Shown one piece after another: positions 27,562 to 36,803 of a stretch of 64,000 bases of DNA. The DNA comes from Ehrlichia japonica. GTDB taxonomy: Bacteria; Pseudomonadota; Alphaproteobacteria; Rickettsiales; Anaplasmataceae. The notes beneath the pieces were generated by a model. The model worked only from the letters and a program-made list of their open reading frames with translations, searched no databases and was not told the origin of the DNA. The stretch is from assembly GCF_000632845.1 (NCBI RefSeq), contig NZ_CP007474.1, forward strand, positions 310,001-374,000, written 5' to 3'. Position 1 is the first letter of the stretch; each line of letters opens with the position of its first letter. Made by a program: the position numbers and the translations under genes.

Positions 27562-27770
27562 GATATAAATAAAATTTATTCTATAGAAGAAATGAGTCTG
27601 AGGCAATTTTTGTAGCTACTGGTATTACTGATAGTACTTTGGTTCAAGGTATTAGGTGTTCATATAGATCTTTTATTATGGAGTCTATAATCATTAGACC
27701 AGCTAGTATTATGTATATTAATGGTACTACTGGAAAATTAGATTGTTTTTAATTATGTATCAAAATGTCT
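27562..27770 (+). pseudogene. Duplicated 3' fragment of glpX, frameshifted
   Basis: The segment from 27562 repeats glpX from 27286 at an offset of 276 bp with very high identity over about 170 bp (for example TTTGTAGCTACTGG, TTGGTTCAAGGTATTAGGTG, GGAGTCTATAATCATTAG). A 4-base deletion after GAAGAAATG breaks the frame, and substitutions have begun to accumulate towards the end (AATGGTACTACTGG for AATAATACTATACC). It has no start codon context. It is a recent, non-functional tandem duplicate of the glpX end plus flank. Confidence 0.93.
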
Positions 27771-27986
27771 GTTACTTGATGTGTCACATCTTTTTTTAGT
27801 AAAAATAAAATGTCATTGAATCATGAGTGTTTTCTTGTTGGTAATATGTAAAGTTTTTCTAGGTGATCTTTTATATTGTGATACATACATAGTGTTTAAT
27901 TATATTAATGATAGTTAATAATGGAAACATTACACGTACTTAACATGTTGTTATGTGTAGTTTTATTTAATGTTTAAGTAAATCAT
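27771..27986. other. Spacer before mnmG 3' end
   Basis: About 215 bp of AT-rich DNA between the glpX fragment and the mnmG stop codon. No feature seen. Confidence 0.4.
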
Positions 27987-29864
27987 TTATGAAATCCTTT
28001 TACTTTTATAACAGCGTAAATAAATAAGAATATTAGTAATTGCTGCTGGAGTTACTCCAGGTATACGTCTTGCAGAGCCAATAGAAGGTGGCTTTACATA
28101 CTCTAATTTTTCTTGAATTTCTTTTGATAATCCATAAATCTGTGAAAAATCTATATTGTTTGGAATATGTGTGTTTTCTTCTTCTATAAAGGCTTTTATA
28201 TCTGCATCTTGTCTTCTGAAATAAGGTGAGTATTTTGCTTCTATTTCTACTTGTTCTGCAATATCTTTATTAAATTCTTTTATTGCATTGCACATTTTTG
28301 AGATAATTCCTATATTTATGTTTGGATGACTTAGAAGATCGAAAATGCTCCTTCTTACTCCATCTTGAGATATTGATATATTATGTCTAGCAAGCTGTGC
28401 AGGGGTTGTTACAATATTTTTTAAAATATTTGTTAAGGTCTCTATTTCCTGTTTTTTATTCTTTAAAACAGAGTGTCTTTTAGATGATACTACTGATATT
28501 TTGTAACCCAATTCTGTTAAACGTAAATCCGCATTGTCAGAGCGTAACCTTAATCTATATTCTGCTCTGGATGTGAAAAGTCTATATGGTTCAGATGTTC
28601 CTAATGTAACTAAGTCGTCTATCATCACACCAATATATGCATCACTTCTTTTTAATATAAAAGGCTCATACTTTGAATTGAGAGATAATGCTGCATTAAT
28701 CCCAGCTATGATTCCTTGTCCAGCTGCTTCCTCATATCCAGTAGTACCATTTATTTGTCCTGCAAAGTATAACCCACTTATTTTTTTTGTCTCAAGAGTA
28801 TGATATAATTCTCTAGGGTCAATGAAATTATACTCGACACTATAACCACTTCTAATTATGTTGACGTTTTCTAATCCTGGTATAGTCTTTAGCATTTCAT
28901 ATTGTACATCAAGTGGAGATGAAGTAGTGATCCCGTTAGGATAGATAATCTCAGAATTTAGGCCTTCTGGTTCTAAGAATACTTGATGGCTATTGCGTTC
29001 TGAAAATCTTCTTACTTTTTCTTCTATTGAAGGACAGTATCTAGGAGCTTTTATGTCTTTTAATAAATTACTTGCTGCTGCTCTATGTAAGTTATTTTTT
29101 ATTACTTCATGGGTTTTAGTATTAGTTGCAGTTAAATAGCATGAAATTTGTGGTAGATCTATTGATTGTGACATATAAGAAAAAGGTGATGGGTTAATAT
29201 CCCCCTTTTGCTCTAGTAATCCTGAAAAATTTATACTATTTATATCAAGTCTTGGTGGTGTGCCAGTGCGTAAACGACCTAATTTAAAATGGTATTTTTC
29301 CAATGTTTTTGCTAAGCCAATAGAAGGTTGTTCTCCGAATCTACCTGCTGGAGTAGCATAACTTCCTATGTGGATAGTTCCTTGTAAAAATGTACCAGTA
29401 GTTAATATTAGTTTTTTTGTATATATAGCTTGTTGATCAGATGTAATGACAGCTTCGATACTGGATTGTCCATTCTCTTCTGTTACCAAAAAATCTTCTA
29501 CTGATGCTTCTAACACTGTTAAATTTGGATAGTTTAGTATGATATCCTGCATAGTGTCTTTGTATATTTTTCTGTCTGCTTGTGCTCTTGGTCCCCATAC
29601 TGCTGGTCCTTTGCTCCTATTTAATATATTGGAATTGATACTAGCCTTATCTATTACTTTTCCCATCAAACCATCCAAGGCATCGACTTCTCTAACTACA
29701 GTGCCTTTTGCAATTCCTCCAATAGCTGGGTTACATGACATTTCTCCAATTGTTGATATGGAATGTGTAATTAACAAGGTCTTTGCACCAATGCGAGCTG
29801 CAGCTGCAGCTGCTTCACACCCTGCATGACCTCCTCCTATAACTACTACATCATAATGATTCAT
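27987..29864 (-). CDS. mnmG: tRNA uridine-5-carboxymethylaminomethyl modification enzyme MnmG
   Basis: FAD-dependent partner of MnmE (also called GidA) that installs the cmnm5 group at U34 of certain tRNAs. It is 625 residues, the usual length. The FAD Rossmann motif [13 protein letters not shown] is at residues 7-19. Other conserved blocks are [68 protein letters not shown] and [21 protein letters not shown]. The C-terminal MnmE-binding helical domain is complete. It stands alone with a 700-bp spacer upstream containing a 194-bp tandem duplication. Confidence 0.98.
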   Translation of the reverse strand: MNHYDVVVIGGGHAGCEAAAAAARIGAKTLLITHSISTIGEMSCNPAIGGIAKGTVVREVDALDGLMGKVIDKASINSNILNRSKGPAVWGPRAQADRKIYKDTMQDIILNYPNLTVLEASVEDFLVTEENGQSSIEAVITSDQQAIYTKKLILTTGTFLQGTIHIGSYATPAGRFGEQPSIGLAKTLEKYHFKLGRLRTGTPPRLDINSINFSGLLEQKGDINPSPFSYMSQSIDLPQISCYLTATNTKTHEVIKNNLHRAAASNLLKDIKAPRYCPSIEEKVRRFSERNSHQVFLEPEGLNSEIIYPNGITTSSPLDVQYEMLKTIPGLENVNIIRSGYSVEYNFIDPRELYHTLETKKISGLYFAGQINGTTGYEEAAGQGIIAGINAALSLNSKYEPFILKRSDAYIGVMIDDLVTLGTSEPYRLFTSRAEYRLRLRSDNADLRLTELGYKISVVSSKRHSVLKNKKQEIETLTNILKNIVTTPAQLARHNISISQDGVRRSIFDLLSHPNINIGIISKMCNAIKEFNKDIAEQVEIEAKYSPYFRRQDADIKAFIEEENTHIPNNIDFSQIYGLSKEIQEKLEYVKPPSIGSARRIPGVTPAAITNILIYLRCYKSKRIS

Positions 29865-30044
29865 ACAAGCAGTGTAATAATATGTTGAACAACTAAGGTT
29901 AATGGTAGTGATTTTGTTAAAATTGTCAACAAAGTTACACTATTAGTTATAAATTAGTAAAGATAGTAAGAGGTATCTCTTTAATACATAGTGTAGTATT
30001 ATTGGCTTATATTTTTCTTGTCTTATATTCTTAATGTATACTGA
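29865..30044. other. mnmG upstream region
   Basis: AT-rich region that should contain the mnmG promoter. No clear signals. Confidence 0.35.
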
Positions 30045-30440
30045 GTAAATAAGTTTTTTACTGATGTAATAGTGTGATGTCATTTATGCTTGGAGCATTG
30101 TTTTGTGTTTTGTTAAGTTGTGCTCAGGTATATTGATTCATCTAAAGTATGTATAGATATATTTGTTTGTATAAGGTTTATTATATACATATTGTTTTAG
30201 TAGATTAATATGGGTTGATTATATAAGAGTAGATCAATGTAAATAAGTTTTTTACTGATGTAATAGTGTGATGTCATTTATGCTTGGAGCATTGTTTTGT
30301 GTTTTGTTAAGTTGTGCTCAGATATATTGATTCATTTAAAGTATGTATAGATATATTTGTTTGTATAAGGTTTATTATATACATATTGTTTTAGTAGATT
30401 AATATGGGTTGATTATATAAGAGTAGATCAATGTAAATAA
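30045..30440. repeat. 194-bp tandem duplication in the mnmG/purQ spacer
   Basis: GTAAATAAGTTTTTTACTGA starts at 30045 and again at 30239. The two 194-bp units are nearly identical (for example CTCAGGTATATT versus CTCAGATATATT and CATCTAAAG versus CATTTAAAG). A third truncated start, GTAAATAAGCTTAAT, is at 30433. No coding frame or gene-end match was found, so this differs from the gene-end duplications. Confidence 0.92.
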
Positions 30441-30576
30441 GCTTAATATCAATGTGATTGATGGATATTATTGTTATATCTGATGTTTATAGGATTGTTG
30501 ATATCATTTATAATAAATCAGGTTTAAGTATTTACTTTTTATGTTAAGTTAGTGGTTTGTATATTTTTATAAAGAG

Positions 30577-31374
30577 ATGAAAGTAATTGTATTATCTGGA
30601 TATGGGTTAAATTGTGAGGAAGAAACCCTATTTGCTTTTGCTAAGGCTGGGGAATTATTGTCATGTGATGTGCAAGGGAAAATAGTACATATTAATGAAG
30701 TAATATCATATCCTAAATTATTAAAAAATTATAATATACTTGTGATTCCTGGAGGTTTTTCCTATGGTGATGATACTGGTGCTGGAAATGCATTTGCATT
30801 AAGAATTTTTAATAATTTGAGAGAGGAAATATCAGAATTTCTAACTGGTGATAAGTTAGTAATGGGTATATGTAATGGGTGTCAAATACTGATGAGATTG
30901 ATATCAGATTTCTCACCTATTACCCTTTTAAGTAATTCTATTCAACAATATCAGTGTAGATGGGTAAAAGTGAAAGTAAATCCGTCAAGTAATTCGCTAT
31001 GGTTAGAAGGATTAAGTGAACTATATATTCCAGTTGCACATGGAGAGGGGAGGTTTTTTGTAGAAAGTGATTCTGTAATTTCCTCTATTGAGAAGAATAT
31101 TGCATTGAGGTATGTTACAAGTACGGGTAATTATGCCAATCAAGAATTTCCTTATAACCCCAATGGTTCAGTTGCTGATATTGCTGCACTTTCTGATAAT
31201 AGTGGGAGAGTGTTAGCTATGATGCCACATCCAGAAAGAGTGATATTTTTTACACAGCAGGATAATTGGACGCAGGTGAAAGAACAATGTTTGAGATCTA
31301 ATATTGCTTATCCTACTTATGGGGATGGCATGAAAATTTTTTGCAATGCTGTGAGATATTTTTGTGAATTGTAA
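30577..31374 (+). CDS. purQ: Phosphoribosylformylglycinamidine synthase, glutaminase subunit
   Basis: Class I glutamine amidotransferase supplying ammonia to PurL. At 265 residues it is a stand-alone PurQ of the longer type. The nucleophile is C99 in GICNGCQILM, and the His/Glu pair is in MPHPERVIFF (about 214-222). The N-terminal IVLSGYGLNCEEET and PGGFSYGDDTGAGN segments are typical (family: P-G-G-F-S-Y-G-D-x-L-R-x-G). The partner purL is about 9 kb away on the opposite strand. The 3' end of this gene is duplicated in decayed form downstream. Confidence 0.96.
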   Translation: MKVIVLSGYGLNCEEETLFAFAKAGELLSCDVQGKIVHINEVISYPKLLKNYNILVIPGGFSYGDDTGAGNAFALRIFNNLREEISEFLTGDKLVMGICNGCQILMRLISDFSPITLLSNSIQQYQCRWVKVKVNPSSNSLWLEGLSELYIPVAHGEGRFFVESDSVISSIEKNIALRYVTSTGNYANQEFPYNPNGSVADIAALSDNSGRVLAMMPHPERVIFFTQQDNWTQVKEQCLRSNIAYPTYGDGMKIFCNAVRYFCEL

Positions 31375-31919
31375 AATAATGTGAAAAAAATTTGTAAATT
31401 TTAATATTATTGAGTTTTATTAGATTTACAATTTGTAAGATATTTTCTCTATGTTTAGGTGCTGCACAATATGAGTCTGGTAAACTTTCATGGGATTAAT
31501 GGATGCGTTTTCTTTAACTAGAGATGTGAGAAATTTTTTGAATGTTGTGAAATATTCTTGCGAATTGTAAAATAATGTAAGGAGAATTTTATAAGTTTTA
31601 ATATTATTAAGTTGCATTGAGTTTATGATTTGTATTGTTTTAAGTTATTGTTCTCTATGTTGTATACTATAATAATTAGTTATATGAGTTGTGATAAATG
31701 CATCATAAGCTGTGAGTAGGTATATCATAAATATTCATACATTTGTTGATTTTAATTAATTATCTTTTTAGAAGTGTTTTTATCTAGATAATTCAATATT
31801 TGTGAGAACGGCATTGAGAAGTGTGATAACTTGGCTCAAGGTGTATTGTATTCTTGAGTTAAAAGATTGTTAAGAAAATTCACTGATGGTGAATTTCTGT
31901 ATTTTAAATATGTAAATTA
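31375..31919. other. Convergent spacer purQ / radC
   Basis: The left 265 bp contains the flank and decayed copy of the purQ 3' end (listed separately). The remaining part to 31919 is AT-rich with no feature. A short minus-strand open frame at 31426-31617 is a by-product of the duplication. Confidence 0.5.
31440..31640 (+). pseudogene. Decayed duplicate of the purQ 3' end and flank
   Basis: GAATTGTAAAATAATGTAAG at 31562 copies the purQ stop region (GAATTGTAAAATAATGTGAA at 31366), offset 196 bp. Upstream, AATTTTTTGAATGTTGTGAA parallels the coding AATTTTTTGCAATGCTGTGA. Downstream, TTTTAATATTATTAAGTTGC parallels TTTTAATATTATTGAGTTTT. The unit therefore covers the coding end and the flank. The 5' side of the copy is too diverged to code. 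Confidence 0.8.
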
Positions 31920-32612
31920 TTATAGTAGGTTATGAGTTTTAAAGCTATAGTGAGCATTAGATGTAACAATTATATGGTCTATTAGTGTTATTCCTACGTC
32001 ATTACATGCTCTAACAAGTTGGTTGGTAATTTCAATGTCTTCTTTAGAAGGCTTAGCATCTCCACTTGGATGATTGTGAGCAATGACAATAGATGTAGCT
32101 CCTAGAAATAAAGATTTCTTTATTACTTCTCTTATATAGAGAGGAGTTTGGTTGACAGTGCCTACATCCTGAGTTTCATCTGCAAGAAGTTTGTATTTTG
32201 TATTTAGATATAATATGTGAAAATTTTCTATACTGCCATTACCTATCTTTATTCTGAGATATTCTATTAATTTTTGCCATTGGTTTATAATTGTTCCATT
32301 ATCAATATTCCCACGCAAAATTCTATCTAGTGTTTCTCTAATACAAAAAATTGCTGATACTGAAACTTCTCCTATACCAGATACTTCTTTTAATTGGTTA
32401 AAGTCAGCGAAAAAGACTTTTGCGAAAGTACCAAAATGTTTAATTAGTCTTTTGGCGATAGGTTTTACATCTTTTCTTGGGTGTGCAGAGCATAATATTA
32501 ATTCTAGAATTTCGTAATCCAATAGCCCTTTTTTTCCTCCAGATAGCAATTTTTGTCTTAATCTTTTTCTATGTCCAGCTTGTTGTTTTTTATGTTCATC
32601 CTTAATGTTCAT
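31920..32612 (-). CDS. radC: RadC-family JAB/MPN+ protein
   Basis: A 230-residue RadC homologue. The N-terminal helix-hairpin-helix region (about 30-95; LKEVSGIGEVSVSAIFCIRE) is followed by the JAB1/MPN metalloprotease-like domain (about 105-230). Its metal motif is intact: HNHPSGDAKPSKEDIEIT (H-x-H-P-S-G-x7-D). The molecular role of RadC is still unclear; an original DNA-repair label is doubtful. It is divergent from groES with a 267-bp spacer. Confidence 0.93.
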   Translation of the reverse strand: MNIKDEHKKQQAGHRKRLRQKLLSGGKKGLLDYEILELILCSAHPRKDVKPIAKRLIKHFGTFAKVFFADFNQLKEVSGIGEVSVSAIFCIRETLDRILRGNIDNGTIINQWQKLIEYLRIKIGNGSIENFHILYLNTKYKLLADETQDVGTVNQTPLYIREVIKKSLFLGATSIVIAHNHPSGDAKPSKEDIEITNQLVRACNDVGITLIDHIIVTSNAHYSFKTHNLL

Positions 32613-32791
32613 GAACTTGTTTAAAGAATTAACTATTTAAATATCGTGGTGTTTTAAGTATCAAGTCAATTAATTTTTTATGTATTATACAAAATGTTGC
32701 AAAATTGATATAATAAACTTTGCTATGATTGTATAAAGTTCTAAGCTTGTGAAAATTTGTGTAATATGTTTTATAAAATTATTAGTTGATA

Positions 32792-32817
32792 CTTGAAATT
32801 AGATTTCTTGATATTAT
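32792..32817 (+). promoter_or_regulatory. Possible heat-shock-type promoter for groESL
   Basis: CTTGAA (32792-32797) matches the sigma-32 -35 consensus. TATTAT follows after 14 bp (32812-32817), about 60 bp upstream of the groES ATG. The -10 side does not match the CCCCAT consensus, so the call is weak; a sigma-70 reading with a short spacer is the alternative. Confidence 0.3.
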
Positions 32818-32879
32818 ATATGATCTTAGCTAGTAGTATCTAATGCTACTGATAATTTATTTTTTACAGAGGGTAGTGT

Positions 32880-33164
32880 ATGAATCTAAGTATGTTACAT
32901 GACAATGTGTTGATTGAGGCTTTGGAGGATAGTAATAGTAGTTCTCCTATACAGCTTCCTGATTCAGCAAAGAAAAAACCTACTAAAGGGAAAGTTGTAG
33001 CTGTTGGCCCAGGTCTATACAATAATAATGGTAACATTATTCCTATGGCTATTAAAGTAGGTGATGTAATTCTTTACCGCCAGTGGGCTGGCAATGAAAT
33101 TGAATTCTATGATAAAAAATATATAGTTATGAAAGAAAGCGATATAATTGCAAAGGAAGCATAG
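32880..33164 (+). CDS. groES: Co-chaperonin GroES
   Basis: The 10-kDa lid of the GroEL chamber, 94 residues. The mobile-loop and beta-barrel pattern is present: LHDNVLIEALED, then KGKVVAVGPGLYNNNG, VGDVILYRQWAGNEIEFYDKKYIVMKESDIIA. The ATG at 32880 has an AGAGGG ribosome-binding site upstream. groEL follows after 102 bp on the same strand, the usual groESL operon. The segment before the mobile loop (SNSSSPIQLPDSAKKKPTKG) is typical of Ehrlichia. Confidence 0.98.
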   Translation: MNLSMLHDNVLIEALEDSNSSSPIQLPDSAKKKPTKGKVVAVGPGLYNNNGNIIPMAIKVGDVILYRQWAGNEIEFYDKKYIVMKESDIIAKEA

Positions 33165-33266
33165 TTATTACGTCGATTTTTTAATCATGCTATACATGTA
33201 TTTTTTTGTAATAGCCTAAGTATAAGTAGTTTTAGTTAATTTTTTATTAAACGGAGATTAAATGAC

Positions 33267-34919
33267 ATGGCAAATGTAGTTGTAACTGGTGAACAACTCG
33301 ATAAATCGATTAGAGAAGTTGTTCGTATTTTAGAAGATGCTGTAGGATGTACGGCTGGACCTAAAGGACTTACTGTAGCTATTAGTAAATCTTATGGGGC
33401 TCCAGAGATTACAAAAGATGGATATAAAGTTATTAAAAGTATAAAGCCAGAGGATCCATTGGCTCTTGCTATTGCTAATATAATTACTCAAAGTGCTTCT
33501 CAATGTAATGATAAAGTTGGTGATGGAACAACTACATGTTCTATTTTAACTGCAAAAGTTATAGAAGAAGTATCTAAAGCTAAAGCTGCTGGGGCAGATA
33601 TTGTATGTATTAAAGAAGGTGTATTGAAAGCTAAAGAAGCTGTGCTAGAAGCATTAATGTCTATGAAGCGTGAAATATTATCTGAAGAGGAAATTGCTCA
33701 AGTTGCTACTATTTCAGCTAATGGAGATAAGAACATAGGTAGTAAAATTGCCCAATGTGTTCAAGAAGTTGGTAAAGATGGAGTTATTACAGTTGAAGAA
33801 AGCAAAGGCTTCAAAGAACTGGATGTTGAAAAAACTGATGGTATGCAGTTTGATCGTGGTTATCTTTCTCCTTATTTTGTAACTAACTCAGAGAAGATGT
33901 TAGTGGAATTTGAAAATCCTTATATCTTACTAACAGAGAAAAAACTTAATATAATACAACCTATATTACCAATTTTAGAAAATGTGGCTAGATCAGGAAG
34001 ACCTCTTTTAATTATTGCAGAAGATGTAGAAGGTGAAGCTCTTAGTACTCTTGTTTTGAATAAATTGCGTGGTGGATTACATGTAGCAGCAGTTAAAGCA
34101 CCAGGGTTTGGTGATAGAAGAAAAGATATGTTGGGTGATATTGCTATTTTAACTGGAGCTAAGCATGTAATAAGTGATGATCTTGCAATAAAGATGGAAG
34201 ATTTAACTTTAGCTGAATTAGGTACTGCTAAAAATATACGTATTACAAAAGATACTACTACTATTATTGGTAGTGTAGATAATAGTTCTACTAATGTACA
34301 AAGTAGAATTAATCAGATTAAAATGCAAATTGAAGCTTCTACTTCAGATTATGACAAAGAAAAGTTAAGAGAACGTTTGGCTAAGCTATCAGGTGGTGTT
34401 GCTGTCTTAAAGGTTGGTGGGTCTAGTGAGGTTGAAGTTAAAGAGCGTAAAGACCGTGTTGAAGATGCTTTGCATGCAACTAGAGCTGCTGTTGAAGAAG
34501 GTGTTGTGCCAGGAGGTGGTGCTGCGTTGTTATATACATTGTCAGTTCTTGAAAATTTGAAAAGCAGAAACGATGATGAACAATTAGGTATTAATATTGT
34601 AAAGCGTGCTTTACAGGCTCCTATTAAACGTATCATTAAAAACTCTGGATCAGAGAATGCACCATGTGTTATTGCTCATTTGTTAAAACAAAATGATAAG
34701 CAGCTTATTTTTAATGTTGATACAATGAATTTTGCAAATGCTTTTACTTCTGGGGTTATTGATCCACTTAAGGTAGTTCGTATAGCATTTGATTTTGCTG
34801 TATCCCTTGCAGCAGTATTTATGACTCTAAATGCTATTGTAGTGGATGTTCCATCTAAAGAGGATACTAATGCTGGTGCTGGAGGAATGGGAGGCATGGG
34901 AGGTATGGGAGGATTCTAA
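33267..34919 (+). CDS. groEL: Chaperonin GroEL (Hsp60)
   Basis: ATP-driven folding chamber subunit; 550 residues. Diagnostic blocks are [25 protein letters not shown], the ATP-site [10 protein letters not shown], the apical [22 protein letters not shown] and the C-terminal [14 protein letters not shown]. The tail ends in the GGM repeat ([12 protein letters not shown]). An ACGGAG ribosome-binding site lies 10 nt before the ATG; a second ATG at 33262 is in another frame. The protein is a major antigen and phylogenetic marker in Ehrlichia. Natural bacterial VVVG positions have some changes ([13 protein letters not shown] instead of TLGPKGRNV), which is typical of the genus. Confidence 0.99.
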   Translation: MANVVVTGEQLDKSIREVVRILEDAVGCTAGPKGLTVAISKSYGAPEITKDGYKVIKSIKPEDPLALAIANIITQSASQCNDKVGDGTTTCSILTAKVIEEVSKAKAAGADIVCIKEGVLKAKEAVLEALMSMKREILSEEEIAQVATISANGDKNIGSKIAQCVQEVGKDGVITVEESKGFKELDVEKTDGMQFDRGYLSPYFVTNSEKMLVEFENPYILLTEKKLNIIQPILPILENVARSGRPLLIIAEDVEGEALSTLVLNKLRGGLHVAAVKAPGFGDRRKDMLGDIAILTGAKHVISDDLAIKMEDLTLAELGTAKNIRITKDTTTIIGSVDNSSTNVQSRINQIKMQIEASTSDYDKEKLRERLAKLSGGVAVLKVGGSSEVEVKERKDRVEDALHATRAAVEEGVVPGGGAALLYTLSVLENLKSRNDDEQLGINIVKRALQAPIKRIIKNSGSENAPCVIAHLLKQNDKQLIFNVDTMNFANAFTSGVIDPLKVVRIAFDFAVSLAAVFMTLNAIVVDVPSKEDTNAGAGGMGGMGGMGGF

Positions 34920-34937
34920 AGTAATCTTTCATATACT

Positions 34938-34983
34938 AATGAGGGGAAAGTTTTTTAGACTTTTACCCCTCTCATTCTTTTTA
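34938..34983 (+). terminator. Intrinsic terminator of the groESL operon
   Basis: AATGAGGGG (34938-34946) pairs with CCCCTC-tc-ATT (34966-34976). An inner helix AAAGT/ACTTT closes the loop, and a T-rich run follows (34977-34983). It lies 19 bp after the groEL stop. It is one of the few G+C-containing terminator stems in this window. Confidence 0.85.
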
Positions 34984-35109
34984 CATTTTCTTCATATACC
35001 TAGTTATGTGGTAGTAAAAAACCTGCTATAGTAAATGTAGTGATTTATATAATAGTTATGAGTACTATTTATTTTGGCTTAATTAATTAAATTTGTTATC
35101 TTATAATTG
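34984..35109. other. Left part of the groEL / SDR spacer
   Basis: AT-rich, no feature recognised; the rest of the spacer is occupied by the 231-bp duplication. Confidence 0.35.
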
Positions 35110-35580
35110 TGTTTATGTCCTTGTTTTACATTATATTATAAAATTGTAATGCATTTCTATTTTTTAATTCATTGCTGTGGAATAGATAATCAGTAGTAAT
35201 TGTTTTTATCAATTTATATGTTGGTAAATAAATATCATTAAAAAATAGGATAATTTTTAGTTGTGTATTTTCTATACTCATGCTTGTAAGTACTAAAATA
35301 GTTTGGCTATATAAAGCACTGGTTTTGATGCTAGTTTGTCTTTGTATTCTTGTTTACGTTATGTAAAGTTGTAAAGCATGTATATATATTTTTTTTAATT
35401 CATTGTTGTAGAGTAGATAATCAGTAGTAATTGTTTTTGTCAATTTGTATGTTGATAAATAAATATCATTAAAAAATAGGATAATTTTTAGTTGTGAATT
35501 TTCTATGCTTACACTTGTAAGCTAAAAACAGCTTGGATATATAAAGGCACTAGTTTTGGTTTGTCTTGATTGTTATAAAG
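35110..35580. repeat. Imperfect 231-bp tandem duplication in the groEL/SDR spacer
   Basis: AATTCATTGCTGTGGAATAG at 35166 recurs as AATTCATTGTTGTAGAGTAG at 35397. The shared run GATAATCAGTAGTAATTGTT continues to ATATCATTAAAAAATAGGAT and TAATTTTTAGTTGTG. Further similarity extends to both sides (CTTGTTTTACATTATATT versus CTTGTTTACGTTATGTAA, and TTTGGCTATATAAAGCAC versus CTTGGATATATAAAGGCAC). The unit contains no gene end that I could match. Confidence 0.85.
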
Positions 35581-35699
35581 TAAATTACAATTATAGATTT
35601 TTAATTTTATGTTATATATATCAAACTTGATTTGGCGAGATAAATATTTATCTTAATTATTATAAAGTGTGCTACATGTAATTTTGGAAGATAAAAATA

Positions 35700-36428
35700 C
35701 TAGCACTCATCTTCTGGTCCTAGTTTATAAATTTGTCCTGTTACATTACATTGGTTAGATGATAATTCGATGAATTTATCAGTAAAATTTTCTGGGAGTG
35801 CTGATTGCGCAACTTCTTTTATTGGGAGGGCTTGAGCATATATATCACTATACATTAGGGACGGATATACCATATTGACACATAATTTGCTGTGCTTTGT
35901 TTCTGTAGCATATATTTTTAACATTGTTTCTAAGGCAGATTTACTAGATGCATATGGGCTCCAATATGGATATCTGGATGGTGATTGTGTGACTTCAGAA
36001 GTAACAGCAACTACCCTGCCAGCTGAAGAAAGTTTTAGTAGTGGGTCGAAATATTTTATTAAATGCCAATTAGCTATAAAATTTATGTCCATTACCCTTT
36101 TCCATGTATCATATTCGTAGTCTTGTGTAGGACTAAGATCACCTACTACAGCTGCGTTTAATATTAATATATCTATGCTTTTAAACTTGCTGCTTATGGA
36201 CATTGCAAAATCTTTTATTGTATCACAATCCTGTAGGTCAACTGATGCTAACATTGCATCACCTCCTGACTCTTTTATAGAATCATATACAGCATTTAAT
36301 TTATTAATATTTTTAGCTACTAAAATAAGGCAAGCTCCTTCCTTAGCAAATCTTTTTGCAATAACTGATCCCACATTTCCAGAGGCACCTGTAATTATTG
36401 CTACTTTACCTGCTAATTGTTTCTCCAT
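35700..36428 (-). CDS. Short-chain dehydrogenase/reductase family protein
   Basis: A classical SDR of 242 residues. The cofactor motif is TGASGNVGS (about 14-22; T-G-x3-G-x-G family, final G followed by S), with NAAV in place of NNAG. The catalytic set is Ser in TSEVTQSPS and Y-x-x-x-K in YASSK (about 158-162). The substrate cannot be deduced; some SDRs of this shape act on 3-oxoacyl groups, and FabG is a separate, better-conserved gene. It is divergent from clpB. The frame is open for about 39 codons upstream of the chosen ATG but contains no start codon. Confidence 0.88.
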   Translation of the reverse strand: MEKQLAGKVAIITGASGNVGSVIAKRFAKEGACLILVAKNINKLNAVYDSIKESGGDAMLASVDLQDCDTIKDFAMSISSKFKSIDILILNAAVVGDLSPTQDYEYDTWKRVMDINFIANWHLIKYFDPLLKLSSAGRVVAVTSEVTQSPSRYPYWSPYASSKSALETMLKIYATETKHSKLCVNMVYPSLMYSDIYAQALPIKEVAQSALPENFTDKFIELSSNQCNVTGQIYKLGPEDEC

Positions 36429-36803
36429 ACAATACCCTATTGTTTTTTGATATTCAGATAATAAGCAGTATCGACTGAGTTGGCAAGTAAAACAATGGAA
36501 CGCATGAATATCGGGTGTCAGGTTGCTACTTAACTAAGAGATCTGATTAGTTTTTTATTATGGTAGTATGTATAATTTATGATTATATGTTATAAAATTA
36601 TTTGCTACGTTGTTGTTATTAACTATACATTGAGTGATTGTTTACATTAAAAAGGTAAGTTTACTACTAAGGTTTATGTTGTGTGTATTAGTATATAATT
36701 ATTAATAAAGATATCTTTTAGTAGTAAAATTAATTTAAGTATATCTTTAATTTTTGTAAACAATGTTTATATGTTAACTTAGATCATTCATGTCAGGCTA
36801 ATT
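36429..36803. other. Divergent spacer SDR / clpB with a possible small RNA
   Basis: 36465-36530 has noticeably higher G+C than normal spacer (TATCGACTGAGTTGGC, AATATCGGGTGTCAGGTTGC). It ends in a plus-strand terminator-like hairpin. It could be a short regulatory RNA or an attenuated clpB leader. The rest, to 36803, is AT-rich clpB upstream sequence. Confidence 0.45.
36532..36556 (+). terminator. Intrinsic-terminator-like hairpin upstream of clpB
   Basis: AACTAA (36532-36537) pairs with TTAGTT (36547-36552) over a 9-nt loop and is followed at once by a T-run to 36556. It points along the plus strand, before clpB, where no protein gene ends. It may end a small RNA starting after 36440 or act as a leader attenuator. 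Confidence 0.45.

Noticed and set aside
31426-31617. 63-codon minus-strand frame after purQ
   Set aside because: It lies antisense within the decayed purQ end duplicate and has no likeness to a protein.
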